A stretch of DNA of 64,000 bases from Tropicibacter sp. Alg240-R139 (GTDB lineage Bacteria > Pseudomonadota > Alphaproteobacteria > Rhodobacterales > Rhodobacteraceae), in assembly GCF_900537075.1 (NCBI RefSeq), contig NZ_UNRA01000003.1, positions 473,082-537,081 of the forward strand. The letters are read 5' to 3'. A program made the translations under genes and the position numbers. The notes beneath the pieces were generated by a model. That model did not search any database, was not told the origin of the DNA, and saw only the letters and a list, made by a program, of their open reading frames with translations. Of the stretch, positions 1-8,743 are shown in pieces. Position 1 is the first letter of the stretch. Every line of letters starts with the position of its first letter.

Positions 1-53
1 TTGTCCTGCGCCGTCAGCGCCGTTCATTGCCTGGGTGATTTCCAGGGTGATTT

Positions 54-81
54 TTGTGGATTGCCCGACGCTTTTTATAGA
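54..81 (+). promoter_or_regulatory. possible sigma70-type promoter
   Basis: TTGTGG (54-59) and TATAGA (76-81) are separated by 16 bases, about 57 bases upstream of the first start codon. The match is weak. Transcription could equally read in from a gene to the left of the window. Confidence 0.25.
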
Positions 82-138
82 TTCTTCGTCACCTTGATGT
101 GCCAATCTTGCGTATCGAATTCTGAGGCGGAGTAAAAC

Positions 139-2589
139 ATGGCCGATCTTCCCAACAAGGCCCGCGTGGTCATCATCGGCGGCGGCGTCATTGGCTGCTC
201 GGTGGCCTATCACCTGACCAAAAAGGGCTGGAACGACGTTGTGCTTTTGGAACGTAAGCAACTGACCAGCGGCACCACATGGCACGCGGCTGGCCTGATC
301 GCGCAGCTGCGCGCGACGGCAAACATGACCAAATTGGCGAAATACAGCCAGGAGCTTTACGGAGATCTTGAGGCTGAAACTGGCGTTGCCACCGGTTTCA
401 AACGCAACGGTTCGATCACCGTAGCCCTGACCGAAGAACGCAAGGAAGAGATTTACCGTCAGGCAGCCATGGCGCGTGCCTTTGGCGTCGAAGTTTACGA
501 GATTTCCAACGAGCGTGTGGCCGAACTGTACCCGCATCTGAATGTCGAAGATGTCAAAGGCGCCGTACACTTGCCGCTTGACGGTCAGGGCGACCCGGCC
601 AACATCGCGTTGGCGCTAGCCAAGGGCGCGCGTCAGCGCGGTGGTATCGTCAAAGAGCGAACCAAAGTCACCGACATTGTCCGTGATGGCCGCAAGGTTA
701 CCGGTGTGGATTGGGTGTCGGACAATGGATTGGAAAGCGGTCACGTAGAATGCGACATGATCGTGAACTGCGCAGGCATGTGGGGCCACGAGGTTGGCCG
801 GATGGCGGGCACCAACGTGCCGTTGCACGCCTGTGAGCACTTCTACATCGTGACCGAAGCCATCGAAAACCTGAGCCAGTTGCCAGTTCTACGGGTACCG
901 GATGAATGCGCTTACTACAAAGAAGACGCAGGCAAGATGCTGCTCGGGGCATTTGAACCCAATGCCAAGCCATGGGCGATGAACGGTATCCCCGATACCT
1001 TTGAATTCGATCAGCTGCCCGAAGATTTCGATCACTTCGAGCCAATCCTGGAAGCCGCTTGCGAGCGGATGCCTATGTTGGCCGAGGCCGGTATTCACAC
1101 CTTCTTCAATGGGCCGGAAAGCTTTACGCCAGACGACGCCTATCACTTGGGTCTTGCTCCGGAAATGGACAACGTCTGGGTCGCGGCGGGCTTTAATTCC
1201 ATCGGCATCCAGTCTGCCGGTGGTGCAGGTCATGCGCTGGCCGAATGGATGGACAGCGGCGAGAAACCGTTCGACCTGGGCGATGTGGACATCAGCCGGA
1301 TGCAGCCGTTTCAGGGCAACAAGCAGTATCTGTTCGAGCGTTCGAAAGAGACCCTGGGTTTGCTCTACGCCGATCACTTCCCGTTCCGTCAAAAGGCGAC
1401 CGCGCGTGGCGTGCGCCGCACCCCGTTCCATCACCATCTGCTGGAAAACGGCGCGGTGATGGGCGAGCTGGCAGGTTGGGAACGGGCCAACTGGTTCGCG
1501 CGTGAGGGTCAGACGCCCGTGTATGAATACAGCTGGAAGCGCCAGAACTTCTTTGACAACGTCGCCCAAGAGCACAACGCAATCCGCACCAACGTCGGCA
1601 TGTACGACATGTCGTCTTTCGGCAAAATCCGCGTCGAAGGACCTGACGCGTGCGCGTTCATGAACTACATCGGCGGTGGCCAGTACGATGTGCCCGTGGG
1701 CAAGATCGTCTACACCCAGTTCCTGAACAGCCGCGCCGGGATCGAGGCGGATGTGACCGTCACCCGCCTGTCGGAAACCGCATATCTTGTGGTCACCCCG
1801 GCCGCGACCCGTCTGGCAGACGAAACATGGATGCGCCGCAACCAAGGCAACTTCAACGTGGTGATCACTGACGTGACTGCGGGTGAGGGCGTTCTGGCCG
1901 TCATGGGCCCCAACGCGCGCAAGCTGTTGCAGATGGTATCGCCCAACGACTTCTCGAACGAGGTGAACCCTTTTGGCACTGCGCAGGACATCGAACTGGG
2001 CATGGGCCTGGCGCGTGTGCACCGCGTAACTTACGTGGGCGAACTGGGGTGGGAGATCTATGTGTCCTCGGACATGGCGGGCCACGCGTTTGAGGTGCTG
2101 CATGAGGCCGGTCAGGAATTGGGGCTCAAGCTTTGCGGTATGCACATGATGGATACCTGCCGGATCGAAAAGGGTTTCCGCCACTTCGGCCATGACATCA
2201 CCGCCGAGGATCACGTGCTCGAGGCGGGTCTGGGCTTTGCGGTCAAGACCGACAAACCGGACTTCATCGGCCGCGATGCAGTGCTGCGCAAGAAAGAGGA
2301 AGGTCTCAAGAACCGCCTGCTGCAGTTCAAGCTGACCGATGCCGAACCACTGCTCTATCACAACGAGCCGGTGATCCGGGATGGTGAGATTGTGGGCTAC
2401 CTCTGCTCCGGCTCTTACGGTCACCATCTGGGTGCCGCCATCGGTCTGGGGTACGTACCGTGCGAAGGCGAAACCGCCGCCGAAGTTCTGGCATCGACAT
2501 ATGAGATCGACGTCATGGGTATACGGGTCAGGGCCGAAGCCTCGCTCAAGCCGATGTACGATCCCAAGTCCGAGCGGGTCAAAGTCTGA
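139..2589 (+). CDS. dimethylglycine/sarcosine dehydrogenase-like flavoenzyme with GcvT domain
   Basis: Predicted to oxidatively demethylate an N-methylated glycine and hand the C1 unit to tetrahydrofolate in the cytoplasm. The 816-residue protein starts with a Rossmann FAD site (VIIGGGVIG, residues 11-19). His49 in TTWHAAG matches the position that carries covalent FAD in dimethylglycine dehydrogenase. Residues about 1-370 form the DAO domain, about 370-430 the FAO_M linker, about 435-710 the GcvT-like folate domain, and the last 90 or so the GcvT C-terminal barrel. The length is normal for the family. GGCGGAG lies six bases before the ATG. Sarcosine, dimethylglycine or a related N-methyl compound are all possible substrates; sequence alone does not decide. 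It is followed by its own terminator, so it is probably a single-gene unit. Confidence 0.9.
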   Translation: MADLPNKARVVIIGGGVIGCSVAYHLTKKGWNDVVLLERKQLTSGTTWHAAGLIAQLRATANMTKLAKYSQELYGDLEAETGVATGFKRNGSITVALTEERKEEIYRQAAMARAFGVEVYEISNERVAELYPHLNVEDVKGAVHLPLDGQGDPANIALALAKGARQRGGIVKERTKVTDIVRDGRKVTGVDWVSDNGLESGHVECDMIVNCAGMWGHEVGRMAGTNVPLHACEHFYIVTEAIENLSQLPVLRVPDECAYYKEDAGKMLLGAFEPNAKPWAMNGIPDTFEFDQLPEDFDHFEPILEAACERMPMLAEAGIHTFFNGPESFTPDDAYHLGLAPEMDNVWVAAGFNSIGIQSAGGAGHALAEWMDSGEKPFDLGDVDISRMQPFQGNKQYLFERSKETLGLLYADHFPFRQKATARGVRRTPFHHHLLENGAVMGELAGWERANWFAREGQTPVYEYSWKRQNFFDNVAQEHNAIRTNVGMYDMSSFGKIRVEGPDACAFMNYIGGGQYDVPVGKIVYTQFLNSRAGIEADVTVTRLSETAYLVVTPAATRLADETWMRRNQGNFNVVITDVTAGEGVLAVMGPNARKLLQMVSPNDFSNEVNPFGTAQDIELGMGLARVHRVTYVGELGWEIYVSSDMAGHAFEVLHEAGQELGLKLCGMHMMDTCRIEKGFRHFGHDITAEDHVLEAGLGFAVKTDKPDFIGRDAVLRKKEEGLKNRLLQFKLTDAEPLLYHNEPVIRDGEIVGYLCSGSYGHHLGAAIGLGYVPCEGETAAEVLASTYEIDVMGIRVRAEASLKPMYDPKSERVKV

Positions 2590-2602
2590 TCTAACTGTCA
2601 AT

Positions 2603-2637
2603 GGACAGGGCGAACACTCGCCCTGTTCCAAAAATTT
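2603..2637 (+). terminator. intrinsic terminator after the dehydrogenase gene
   Basis: CAGGGCGA (2606-2613) pairs perfectly with TCGCCCTG (2618-2625) around an ACAC loop. A T-containing stretch follows at 2633-2637. It begins 14 bases after the stop codon. The T-run is short, so this is a moderate-quality terminator. Confidence 0.55.
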
Positions 2638-2739
2638 TGCCAATTGGTCAAAAAACATGCCGTCAAACCCGGCGCATCGCTTGCCAATATGCCGCACCCA
2701 TGCGATTTTGCGCCTCTAACTCCTCAGAGGATGCATCAG

Positions 2740-3747
2740 ATGGAATCGCAGAGCACCCAAAGCACTGAGACACCTGTGCGCACCGCGCATCTGCCCCTAG
2801 TCACGGAACCCCGAAACCCAGGCACCGAGTTGGATCTGGATTGGGTACGGGCCGTGCAGGCCAATACCTCGGCCATCGAACGTCGCGCCGCGACGCTTCC
2901 GGGGCGCCGGTCGGTCAAAAAGGACTATCAGGCGGCTTGGCTGCTCAAAGCGGTCACTTTGATCGACCTGACAACGCTATCGGGTGATGACACCGTTGGT
3001 CGCGTGCGCCGCCTGTGCGCAAAGGCGCGCCAACCGGTGTCGGATGCTTTGCTGGACGCGATGGACATGCCCGCGATCACAACCGGCGCGGTTTGCGTCT
3101 ATCACGACATGATCGAAACCGCTGTTACAGCGCTGAAAGGCACCGGCATTCCGGTGGCCGCAGTGTCGACCGGTTTCCCGGCGGGCCTCTCGCCCTTTCA
3201 CCTGCGCGTGGCCGAGATTGAGGAAAGCGTGAAAGCAGGTGCCGAAGAGATCGACATCGTGATCTCGCGCCGCCACGTACTGTCGGGTAACTGGCAGGCG
3301 CTCTATGACGAGATGAAGGCGTTCCGCGTTGCCTGCGGCGATGCTCATGTCAAAGCCATCCTGGCGACCGGAGAGCTGGGCAGCCTGCGCAACGTCGCGC
3401 GCGCCTCGTTGGTGTGCATGATGGCGGGGGCAGATTTCATCAAAACCTCGACGGGTAAGGAAAGCGTCAACGCCACGCTGCCCGTCACGCTGGTGATGAT
3501 CCGTGCCATCCGAGATTTTTATGACCGCACCGGATACCGCGTCGGCTATAAACCCGCAGGCGGGATTTCCAAGGCGAAGGACGCGCTGGTGTACCTGTCG
3601 CTGATCAAGGACGAGTTGGGCGATCGCTGGCTGCAACCCGACCTGTTCCGCTTTGGGGCGTCGTCCCTTTTGGGCGACATCGAACGCCAGTTGGAACATC
3701 ATGTCACCGGTGCCTATTCTGCAGGCTACCGTCACTCCATGGGATGA
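2740..3747 (+). CDS. deoC: deoxyribose-phosphate aldolase
   Basis: Class I aldolase that splits 2-deoxyribose 5-phosphate into acetaldehyde and glyceraldehyde 3-phosphate during deoxynucleoside breakdown. The central motif DFIKTSTGK carries the Schiff-base lysine, and GYKPAGGIS carries the second active-site lysine. The protein is 335 residues, in the long DeoC class, with a roughly 60-residue N-terminal extension before the barrel. I place the start at ATG 2740 because AGAGG (2726-2730) is nine bases upstream; in-frame ATGs at 2644, 2689 and 2731 are less well placed. Its stop overlaps the next gene by four bases (ATGA), and that gene overlaps the ALDH16 gene the same way. Acetaldehyde made here could therefore be oxidised by the co-translated dehydrogenase. 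Confidence 0.93.
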   Translation: MESQSTQSTETPVRTAHLPLVTEPRNPGTELDLDWVRAVQANTSAIERRAATLPGRRSVKKDYQAAWLLKAVTLIDLTTLSGDDTVGRVRRLCAKARQPVSDALLDAMDMPAITTGAVCVYHDMIETAVTALKGTGIPVAAVSTGFPAGLSPFHLRVAEIEESVKAGAEEIDIVISRRHVLSGNWQALYDEMKAFRVACGDAHVKAILATGELGSLRNVARASLVCMMAGADFIKTSTGKESVNATLPVTLVMIRAIRDFYDRTGYRVGYKPAGGISKAKDALVYLSLIKDELGDRWLQPDLFRFGASSLLGDIERQLEHHVTGAYSAGYRHSMG

Positions 3748-4079
3748 TGAGTTTGGGCAGCGGGTTCTGGGAAAATGAAAACGTAACAGTCTGGTTAGGG
3801 CTGGGATATGTGGCGTTCTTTTGGGTGCTCGAAGGTCAAGTGCGAGGCTGGCGCAAGCGGCGATTGGCCATTGTGCTTCAAGACCTGCCAGAGCGTTCCA
3901 GGGCTCTCATGCACAATGAACCATGGCTGAGAGAGCCGCCGTTGCCGGAATTCGACACACCGCAAGACCATGCCTATCGTAAGGCTCAACGAAACAGCAA
4001 ATGGCTCTTACGCTTCGTTTGGGTCGCATTTCTCATTCTCAGCCCAGCTGCGCTGTGGCTGATCGAGAGGACAGCATGA
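3744..4079 (+). CDS. small hypothetical membrane protein between deoC and ALDH16
   Basis: A 111-residue protein I do not recognise. It has two likely transmembrane segments (about residues 15-31 and 86-107) with a basic, Arg/Lys-rich stretch between them. The ATG at 3744 overlaps the deoC stop, and its own TGA overlaps the ALDH16 ATG at 4076, so it is translationally coupled on both sides. That arrangement and normal-looking composition support a real gene. Position suggests a role linked to the deoC/aldehyde dehydrogenase pair, perhaps as a membrane anchor, but nothing in the sequence shows this. Confidence 0.75.
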   Translation: MMSLGSGFWENENVTVWLGLGYVAFFWVLEGQVRGWRKRRLAIVLQDLPERSRALMHNEPWLREPPLPEFDTPQDHAYRKAQRNSKWLLRFVWVAFLILSPAALWLIERTA

Positions 4080-6412
4080 TGATAGTCAAAGAGATCTTCG
4101 AAACCATGGATTATGGCCCTGCCCCCGAAAGCGCCGCCGAGGCATTGGCCTGGCTGGTGGATCAAGGCGACCGGTTCGGTCATTTCATCAACGGTGCCTT
4201 CACCAAGCCCGGCGACGGCTTTGAAAGTCGCAACCCAGCTACGGGAGAGGTTCTGGCGACGCTGAGCCAGGCATCCCAGGCTGATGTAGAAGCCGCCGTC
4301 GACGCTGCCCGTAAGGCACAACCGAAATGGGAAGGTCTGGGCGGTGGGGGTCGTGCGCGCTACCTCTATGCGATTGCCCGCTTGCTGCAGAAACATTCGC
4401 GTTTGTTTGCGGTGCTGGAGTCGATGGACAACGGCAAACCAATCCGGGAAAGCCGCGACATCGACATCCCGCTGGCGCAGCGGCATTTCTACTATCACGC
4501 GGGCATGGCGCAGTTGATGGAGAACGAGCTACCGGATGCGGAAGCCTTGGGTGTCTGCGGTCAGATCATCCCGTGGAACTTCCCCCTGCTGATGCTGGCA
4601 TGGAAGATCGCGCCTGCGCTGGCGATGGGCAACACTGTGGTTCTGAAGCCTGCCGAATATACCTCGCTGACGGCGCTGCTGTTCGCTGATATCTGCACCC
4701 AAGCTGGTCTGCCTAAGGGCGTAGTGAACATCGTCACCGGTGATGGTGTCGTGGGCGAGATGATCGTCGCCTCTGACGTGGATAAGATCGCCTTTACCGG
4801 CTCGACTTCGGTGGGTCGTCGCATCCGCGAGGCGACGGCGGGATCGGGCAAAGAGCTGACGCTCGAACTGGGGGGCAAGTCCGCCTATATCGTCTTTGAC
4901 GACGCCGATATTGACTCAGCGATCGAGGGGCTGGTCGATGCCATCTGGTTCAACCAGGGCCAAGTCTGCTGTGCCGGATCGCGTCTATTGGTGCAAGAAG
5001 GGATCGCGGATCGCTTTTACACCAAACTGCGCGCGCGCATGGACGGGCTGCGCATCGGCAACCCGCTGGACAAATGCATCGACGTCGGTGCCGTGGTCGA
5101 CCCGGTTCAGCTGCAAACCATCAAGGGGATGGTCGAGGGCAACACCGCTGGTGAAACGTATCAAGCGGTCTGTGATTTGCCCAAAAACGGCTGCTACTTT
5201 CCGCCGACTCTGATCACCGGTCTGGAGACCAGCGATCCGCTAATGCAGGAAGAAATCTTTGGCCCGGTTCTGGTGTCTTCGACGTTCCGCACGCCGGTCG
5301 AAGCGGTCGAGCTGGCCAACAACACGCGCTACGGCTTAGCAGCAACTGTTTGGACCGAGAACGTGAACCTTGCCTTGGACATTGCGCCCAAGTTGGTTGC
5401 GGGTGTGGTTTGGGTCAATGCCACCAACCTCTTTGACGCGGCGGCTGGCTTTGGCGGCGTACGCGAGAGCGGTTTTGGTCGTGAAGGCGGTTGGGAAGGC
5501 CTGAACGCCTATACCAAATCCAAGGGTAAGACCAAGGCACTGGCCAAGGTTGAAGCGGTTTCTGGCGAAGGCGCACCGGTCGACCCCGTAGATCGCACCG
5601 CCAAAATGTACGTCGGCGGCAAGCAAGCGCGCCCGGACAGCGGCTATTCCAAGCCGATCTATGGCAAGTCGGGCTTGTTGGGTCACGTGGGTCTGGCCAA
5701 CCGCAAGGACGTGCGCAACGCGGTCGAGGCTGCGGTGGGGGCCAAAGGTTGGGCCAGGACCACCGGGCATCTGCGGGCGCAGATTTTGTATTACATCGGT
5801 GAAAACCTATCGGCTCGCGCTGCTGAGTTTGCCCATCGAATTGACGCAATGACCGGGAAGAAGACCGGTGCCAAAGAGGTCGAGACCTCGATCCAACGAC
5901 TGTTCACCGCGGCAGCCTGGGCCGACAAATACGACGGTCAGGTGCATGGTGTCCCGATCCGGGGCGTGGCGTTGGCGATGAAGGAACCCACGGGTGTGAT
6001 TGGTGCTCTGTGCGCGGATGAGGCGCCTTTGCTGGGTCTCGTCTCGGTCATGGCACCCGCGATTGCCATGGCCAACCGGGTGGTTCTGGCGGCAAGCGAG
6101 CCGTACCCGCTTGCGGCGACTGATTTCTATCAGATCCTGGAAACTTCGGACGTGCCTGCGGGGGTGGTCAACATCTTGACCGGCAGCCATGCTGAATTGG
6201 CGGGACCGCTGGCGTCGCATCTGAATGTCGATGCGGTCTGGTCGTTCTCGTCCAGAGATGTCTCGGCCGAGATCGAAAAAGCGGCGGCGGGCAATTTGAA
6301 GCGAACCTGGGTGAATAACGCCACGGCAACCGACTGGAGCGTGGACCACAGCCGTAAGTTCCTTCAGGCTGCGACCGAAATCAAGAACATCTGGGTGCCT
6401 TACGGAGAGTAG
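4076..6412 (+). CDS. ALDH16-type two-domain aldehyde dehydrogenase
   Basis: NAD-dependent aldehyde dehydrogenase of the ALDH16 type: a full ALDH domain (residues about 1-500) followed by a second, shortened ALDH-like domain (about 500-778). The first domain keeps the catalytic cysteine (Cys298 in GQVCCAG) and the general-base glutamate region (LELGGKS). The second domain has no such cysteine, as is usual for ALDH16. The start at 4076 has GAGAGG five bases upstream and overlaps the stop of the upstream membrane-protein gene; the ATG at 4001 would lie inside that gene. Coupling to deoC suggests acetaldehyde or a related short aldehyde as substrate, which is an inference. At 778 residues it is far longer than a single-domain ALDH (about 480-500). 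Confidence 0.9.
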   Translation: MMIVKEIFETMDYGPAPESAAEALAWLVDQGDRFGHFINGAFTKPGDGFESRNPATGEVLATLSQASQADVEAAVDAARKAQPKWEGLGGGGRARYLYAIARLLQKHSRLFAVLESMDNGKPIRESRDIDIPLAQRHFYYHAGMAQLMENELPDAEALGVCGQIIPWNFPLLMLAWKIAPALAMGNTVVLKPAEYTSLTALLFADICTQAGLPKGVVNIVTGDGVVGEMIVASDVDKIAFTGSTSVGRRIREATAGSGKELTLELGGKSAYIVFDDADIDSAIEGLVDAIWFNQGQVCCAGSRLLVQEGIADRFYTKLRARMDGLRIGNPLDKCIDVGAVVDPVQLQTIKGMVEGNTAGETYQAVCDLPKNGCYFPPTLITGLETSDPLMQEEIFGPVLVSSTFRTPVEAVELANNTRYGLAATVWTENVNLALDIAPKLVAGVVWVNATNLFDAAAGFGGVRESGFGREGGWEGLNAYTKSKGKTKALAKVEAVSGEGAPVDPVDRTAKMYVGGKQARPDSGYSKPIYGKSGLLGHVGLANRKDVRNAVEAAVGAKGWARTTGHLRAQILYYIGENLSARAAEFAHRIDAMTGKKTGAKEVETSIQRLFTAAAWADKYDGQVHGVPIRGVALAMKEPTGVIGALCADEAPLLGLVSVMAPAIAMANRVVLAASEPYPLAATDFYQILETSDVPAGVVNILTGSHAELAGPLASHLNVDAVWSFSSRDVSAEIEKAAAGNLKRTWVNNATATDWSVDHSRKFLQAATEIKNIWVPYGE

Positions 6413-6440
6413 GGCTCCCTGTATATTGGGGAGACTCTAC

Positions 6441-7256
6441 ATGAATTTTGCAGGCAATACTGTCATCGTGATCGGCGGAACCAGCGGGATCAATCGTGGC
6501 ATAGCCGAAGCCTTTGCGGCCTCGGGCGCTAAACTGGCCGTCGCCAGCCGATCGCAAGAGAAGGTCGATGATACGGTTACAGCGTTGAAAGCTGCTGGCG
6601 CGCAAGAGGCAATCGGGGCCGCGTTTGACGTGCGTGATGCCGAAGCGGTCGCGGCGGGCCTCAAGGGTTTTCACGACGCGCTTGGTGAGTTCGACGTGTT
6701 GGTGTCCGGGGCGGCAGGCAATTTCCCGGCTCTGGCGGCAGACATGTCGATCAACGCGTTCAAGACGGTGATTGATATCGACTTGATGGGCACTATCCAC
6801 GTGATGAAAGGGGCCTATGAGTACCTGCGACGTCCCGGTGCCAGCATCATCAATATTTCTGCGCCGCAATCATACCTGCCATACGAGGGGCAAAGCCATG
6901 TCTGTGCGGCCAAGGCAGGCGTGGATCAGATCACCCGCACGCTGTCGATGGAATGGGGGCTTGAAGGCATCCGGGTGAACTCGGTCGTGCCTGGATTCAT
7001 TGAAGGAACAGAAGGCGCCAAGCGTCTGGCGCCCACACCAGATGCCGAAGAGAAATTTAAGCGCGACGTGCCTTTGGGGCGCTGGGGGCAGACAAAGGAT
7101 GTCGCCAATGCATGCTTGTTCCTTGGGTCAGGGCTGGCAAGCTACATCAGCGGCACGGTTCTAGCTGTGGATGGTGCTCTTTATCAACGTGGCTCGGGTC
7201 GACCGGGGCAGATGATAGGTCAAATGTTGCGATCGATGTCCGCAAGCAAAGGCTGA
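6441..7256 (+). CDS. SDR oxidoreductase, 2,4-dienoyl-CoA reductase-like
   Basis: A 271-residue short-chain dehydrogenase/reductase with the glycine-rich NAD(P) motif GGTSGINRG (residues 12-20) and the NNAG-position variant GAAGNFPA. In the active site, the usual YxxxK tyrosine is replaced: the segment reads GQSHVCAAKAG, so Lys is kept and His stands at the Tyr position. This pattern is known from peroxisomal-type 2,4-dienoyl-CoA reductases, and GNFPA is also typical of them. The role would be NADPH reduction of a dienoyl- or enoyl-CoA. Start 6441 is preferred over 6426 because GGGGAGA lies just upstream. The gap after ALDH16 is 28 bases, so co-transcription is likely. Confidence 0.85.
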   Translation: MNFAGNTVIVIGGTSGINRGIAEAFAASGAKLAVASRSQEKVDDTVTALKAAGAQEAIGAAFDVRDAEAVAAGLKGFHDALGEFDVLVSGAAGNFPALAADMSINAFKTVIDIDLMGTIHVMKGAYEYLRRPGASIINISAPQSYLPYEGQSHVCAAKAGVDQITRTLSMEWGLEGIRVNSVVPGFIEGTEGAKRLAPTPDAEEKFKRDVPLGRWGQTKDVANACLFLGSGLASYISGTVLAVDGALYQRGSGRPGQMIGQMLRSMSASKG

Positions 7257-7278
7257 CATAAACGCCTAAAGCGGGGTG

Positions 7279-7406
7279 CTCCCGCCCGTCGTCAATGTTT
7301 CTGACGAAACATCTCCTCCCGTTGGGCCGGGCACTGCGCTTTGCGCAGTGCCCGGCCCAAGTCCGCTAGCGGTGCCGACAAAGTCGGGGTCGTTCGGACG
7401 CGGGAG
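7279..7406. repeat. structured intergenic repeat, copy A (complete)
   Basis: A 128-bp element between the convergent SDR and M16 peptidase genes. It starts with CTCCCGC (7279-7285) and ends with its complement GCGGGAG (7400-7406). Inside are hairpin 1 (ATGTTTC 7295-7301, loop TGAC, GAAACAT 7306-7312), a perfect 18-bp hairpin with a TTT loop (arms 7322-7339 and 7343-7360), and a right domain in which GTCCG (7361-7365) pairs with CGGAC (7395-7399) around CCGAC-AAA-GTCGG (7375-7387). CCGCTAGCGG (7363-7372) is a small palindrome. Related copies lie at 19125-19354 (inverted) and 48475-48600. It may act as a two-way terminator, but no T-run follows the strong stem. Confidence 0.85.
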
Positions 7407-7432
7407 TTCTCCGAGATCGAGTGTTCAGGAAC

Positions 7433-8743
7433 TCAATTGGTCGTCTCCAACCCTTCGGGCTTGCCCACCACCACGAAATGCAGTTCATCAGGCTTCAGCA
7501 GCTCGCCCGCGACCCGTTTGATGTCTTCAAGCGTGACCGCATTCACCTTGTCGTTGCGGGTGGCAATGTAGTCGATGGGTAAGTCCTGCATTTGCATGCC
7601 GACCATGATTCCCGCAATGCGACCATTGCCGTCGAACCGCAGAGGATAAGCCCCCGTCAGATAGGTCTTGGCATCCTCAAGCTCTTTCTCGGTCACGCCC
7701 TCCTCGGCCATGCGGGTCCATTCGGCGCGGATCACGTCGATGGCTTCGGCGACGCGCGCATTGCCTGACGCAACGCTGCCCAGATAGATTGAGGCCAAGT
7801 CCTTGGGCACAAGATAAGAATAGACGCCATAGGTCAGCCCGCGCTTTTCACGGACTTCGGCCATTAGACGGCTTTCGAACGACCCGGCCCCCAGGATGTG
7901 GTTCAGGATGTAGGCGGCAAAGAAATCCTCGTCATCGCGATCGATGCCGGAATGGCCGAACAGCGCCACCGATTGCGGGGTGTTGAAGTCGACCACGGTC
8001 ACGCCGCCGTCAATCGTCACATCGGCCTTGCCGGGGATTGGCGCGCCGGTGGCAGGCAGGTCGGTCAGCAGCTCATCCAACAGCACACCCAGCTCATCGG
8101 CGGTTATATCACCGACGGCACCCACATAAATGCGGTCCAAGGCAAAAGCGCCTTTGTGGGATTCGACAATATCGTCGCGGGTCAAGGCGGACACGCTTTC
8201 AATCGTGCCTTTACCGTCCGTTGCGTAAGGGTGATCGCCAAAGGCCATGGCAGAAAAAGCTTGGCCAGCGATCGAGTTCGGATCCTTGGCATCGGATTTG
8301 AGCCCTGAAACCACTTGCGCCCTAACGCGGTCGATGGCGTCCTGATCAAAGCGTGGTTTGTGAATTGTCGTGCGCAGCAGGTCGATTACTTCGTCCCGGT
8401 TCTCGGTCAGGAAACGTGCCGAGATTGATAAAGTATCATCATCAGCATCATACGAGAACGACGCAGCCAGCGATTCCAACGCTCGAGCGTAGGCCCGTGC
8501 GTCCAGATCGCCAGCGCCCTCCTCAATGAGGCCCATCATTAGGTTGGCGGCACCGCGCTTGCCCGGGGCGTCCAACGACGTGCCGCCGCGAAAGCGGATT
8601 TCCAGCGCGGTGAAGGGGATCGAGTGCTCTTCGACCAGCCAGGCATTGATACCGCCCGGTGATGTTACTTCTTGAATTTTGACCTCGGCCCAGACGGGAA
8701 AGGCCAGGAACACGGCTGTGACTGTGCTCAGGAAAATCTTCAT
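7433..8743 (-). CDS. M16 family peptidase-like protein, non-catalytic subunit
   Basis: Secreted or periplasmic M16 (insulinase/pitrilysin) family protein of 436 residues with a signal peptide (MKIFLSTVTAVFLAFPVWA). The zinc motif HxxEH is absent; the corresponding place reads MGLIEEG. The C-terminal part keeps FESRLMAEVREKRGLTYGVYS, the R/Y region typical of the partner subunit in two-chain M16 proteases. It overlaps the upstream catalytic subunit by four bases (ATGA at 8740-8743), so the two are probably made together and form a heterodimer. I infer this from family knowledge. Confidence 0.9.
   Translation of the reverse strand: MKIFLSTVTAVFLAFPVWAEVKIQEVTSPGGINAWLVEEHSIPFTALEIRFRGGTSLDAPGKRGAANLMMGLIEEGAGDLDARAYARALESLAASFSYDADDDTLSISARFLTENRDEVIDLLRTTIHKPRFDQDAIDRVRAQVVSGLKSDAKDPNSIAGQAFSAMAFGDHPYATDGKGTIESVSALTRDDIVESHKGAFALDRIYVGAVGDITADELGVLLDELLTDLPATGAPIPGKADVTIDGGVTVVDFNTPQSVALFGHSGIDRDDEDFFAAYILNHILGAGSFESRLMAEVREKRGLTYGVYSYLVPKDLASIYLGSVASGNARVAEAIDVIRAEWTRMAEEGVTEKELEDAKTYLTGAYPLRFDGNGRIAGIMVGMQMQDLPIDYIATRNDKVNAVTLEDIKRVAGELLKPDELHFVVVGKPEGLETTN

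Noticed and set aside
889-2697. 602-codon open frame opposite the dimethylglycine dehydrogenase gene
   Set aside because: It is antisense to a clear gene with strong family motifs. Its His/Arg-rich composition is typical of a shadow frame in GC-rich DNA.
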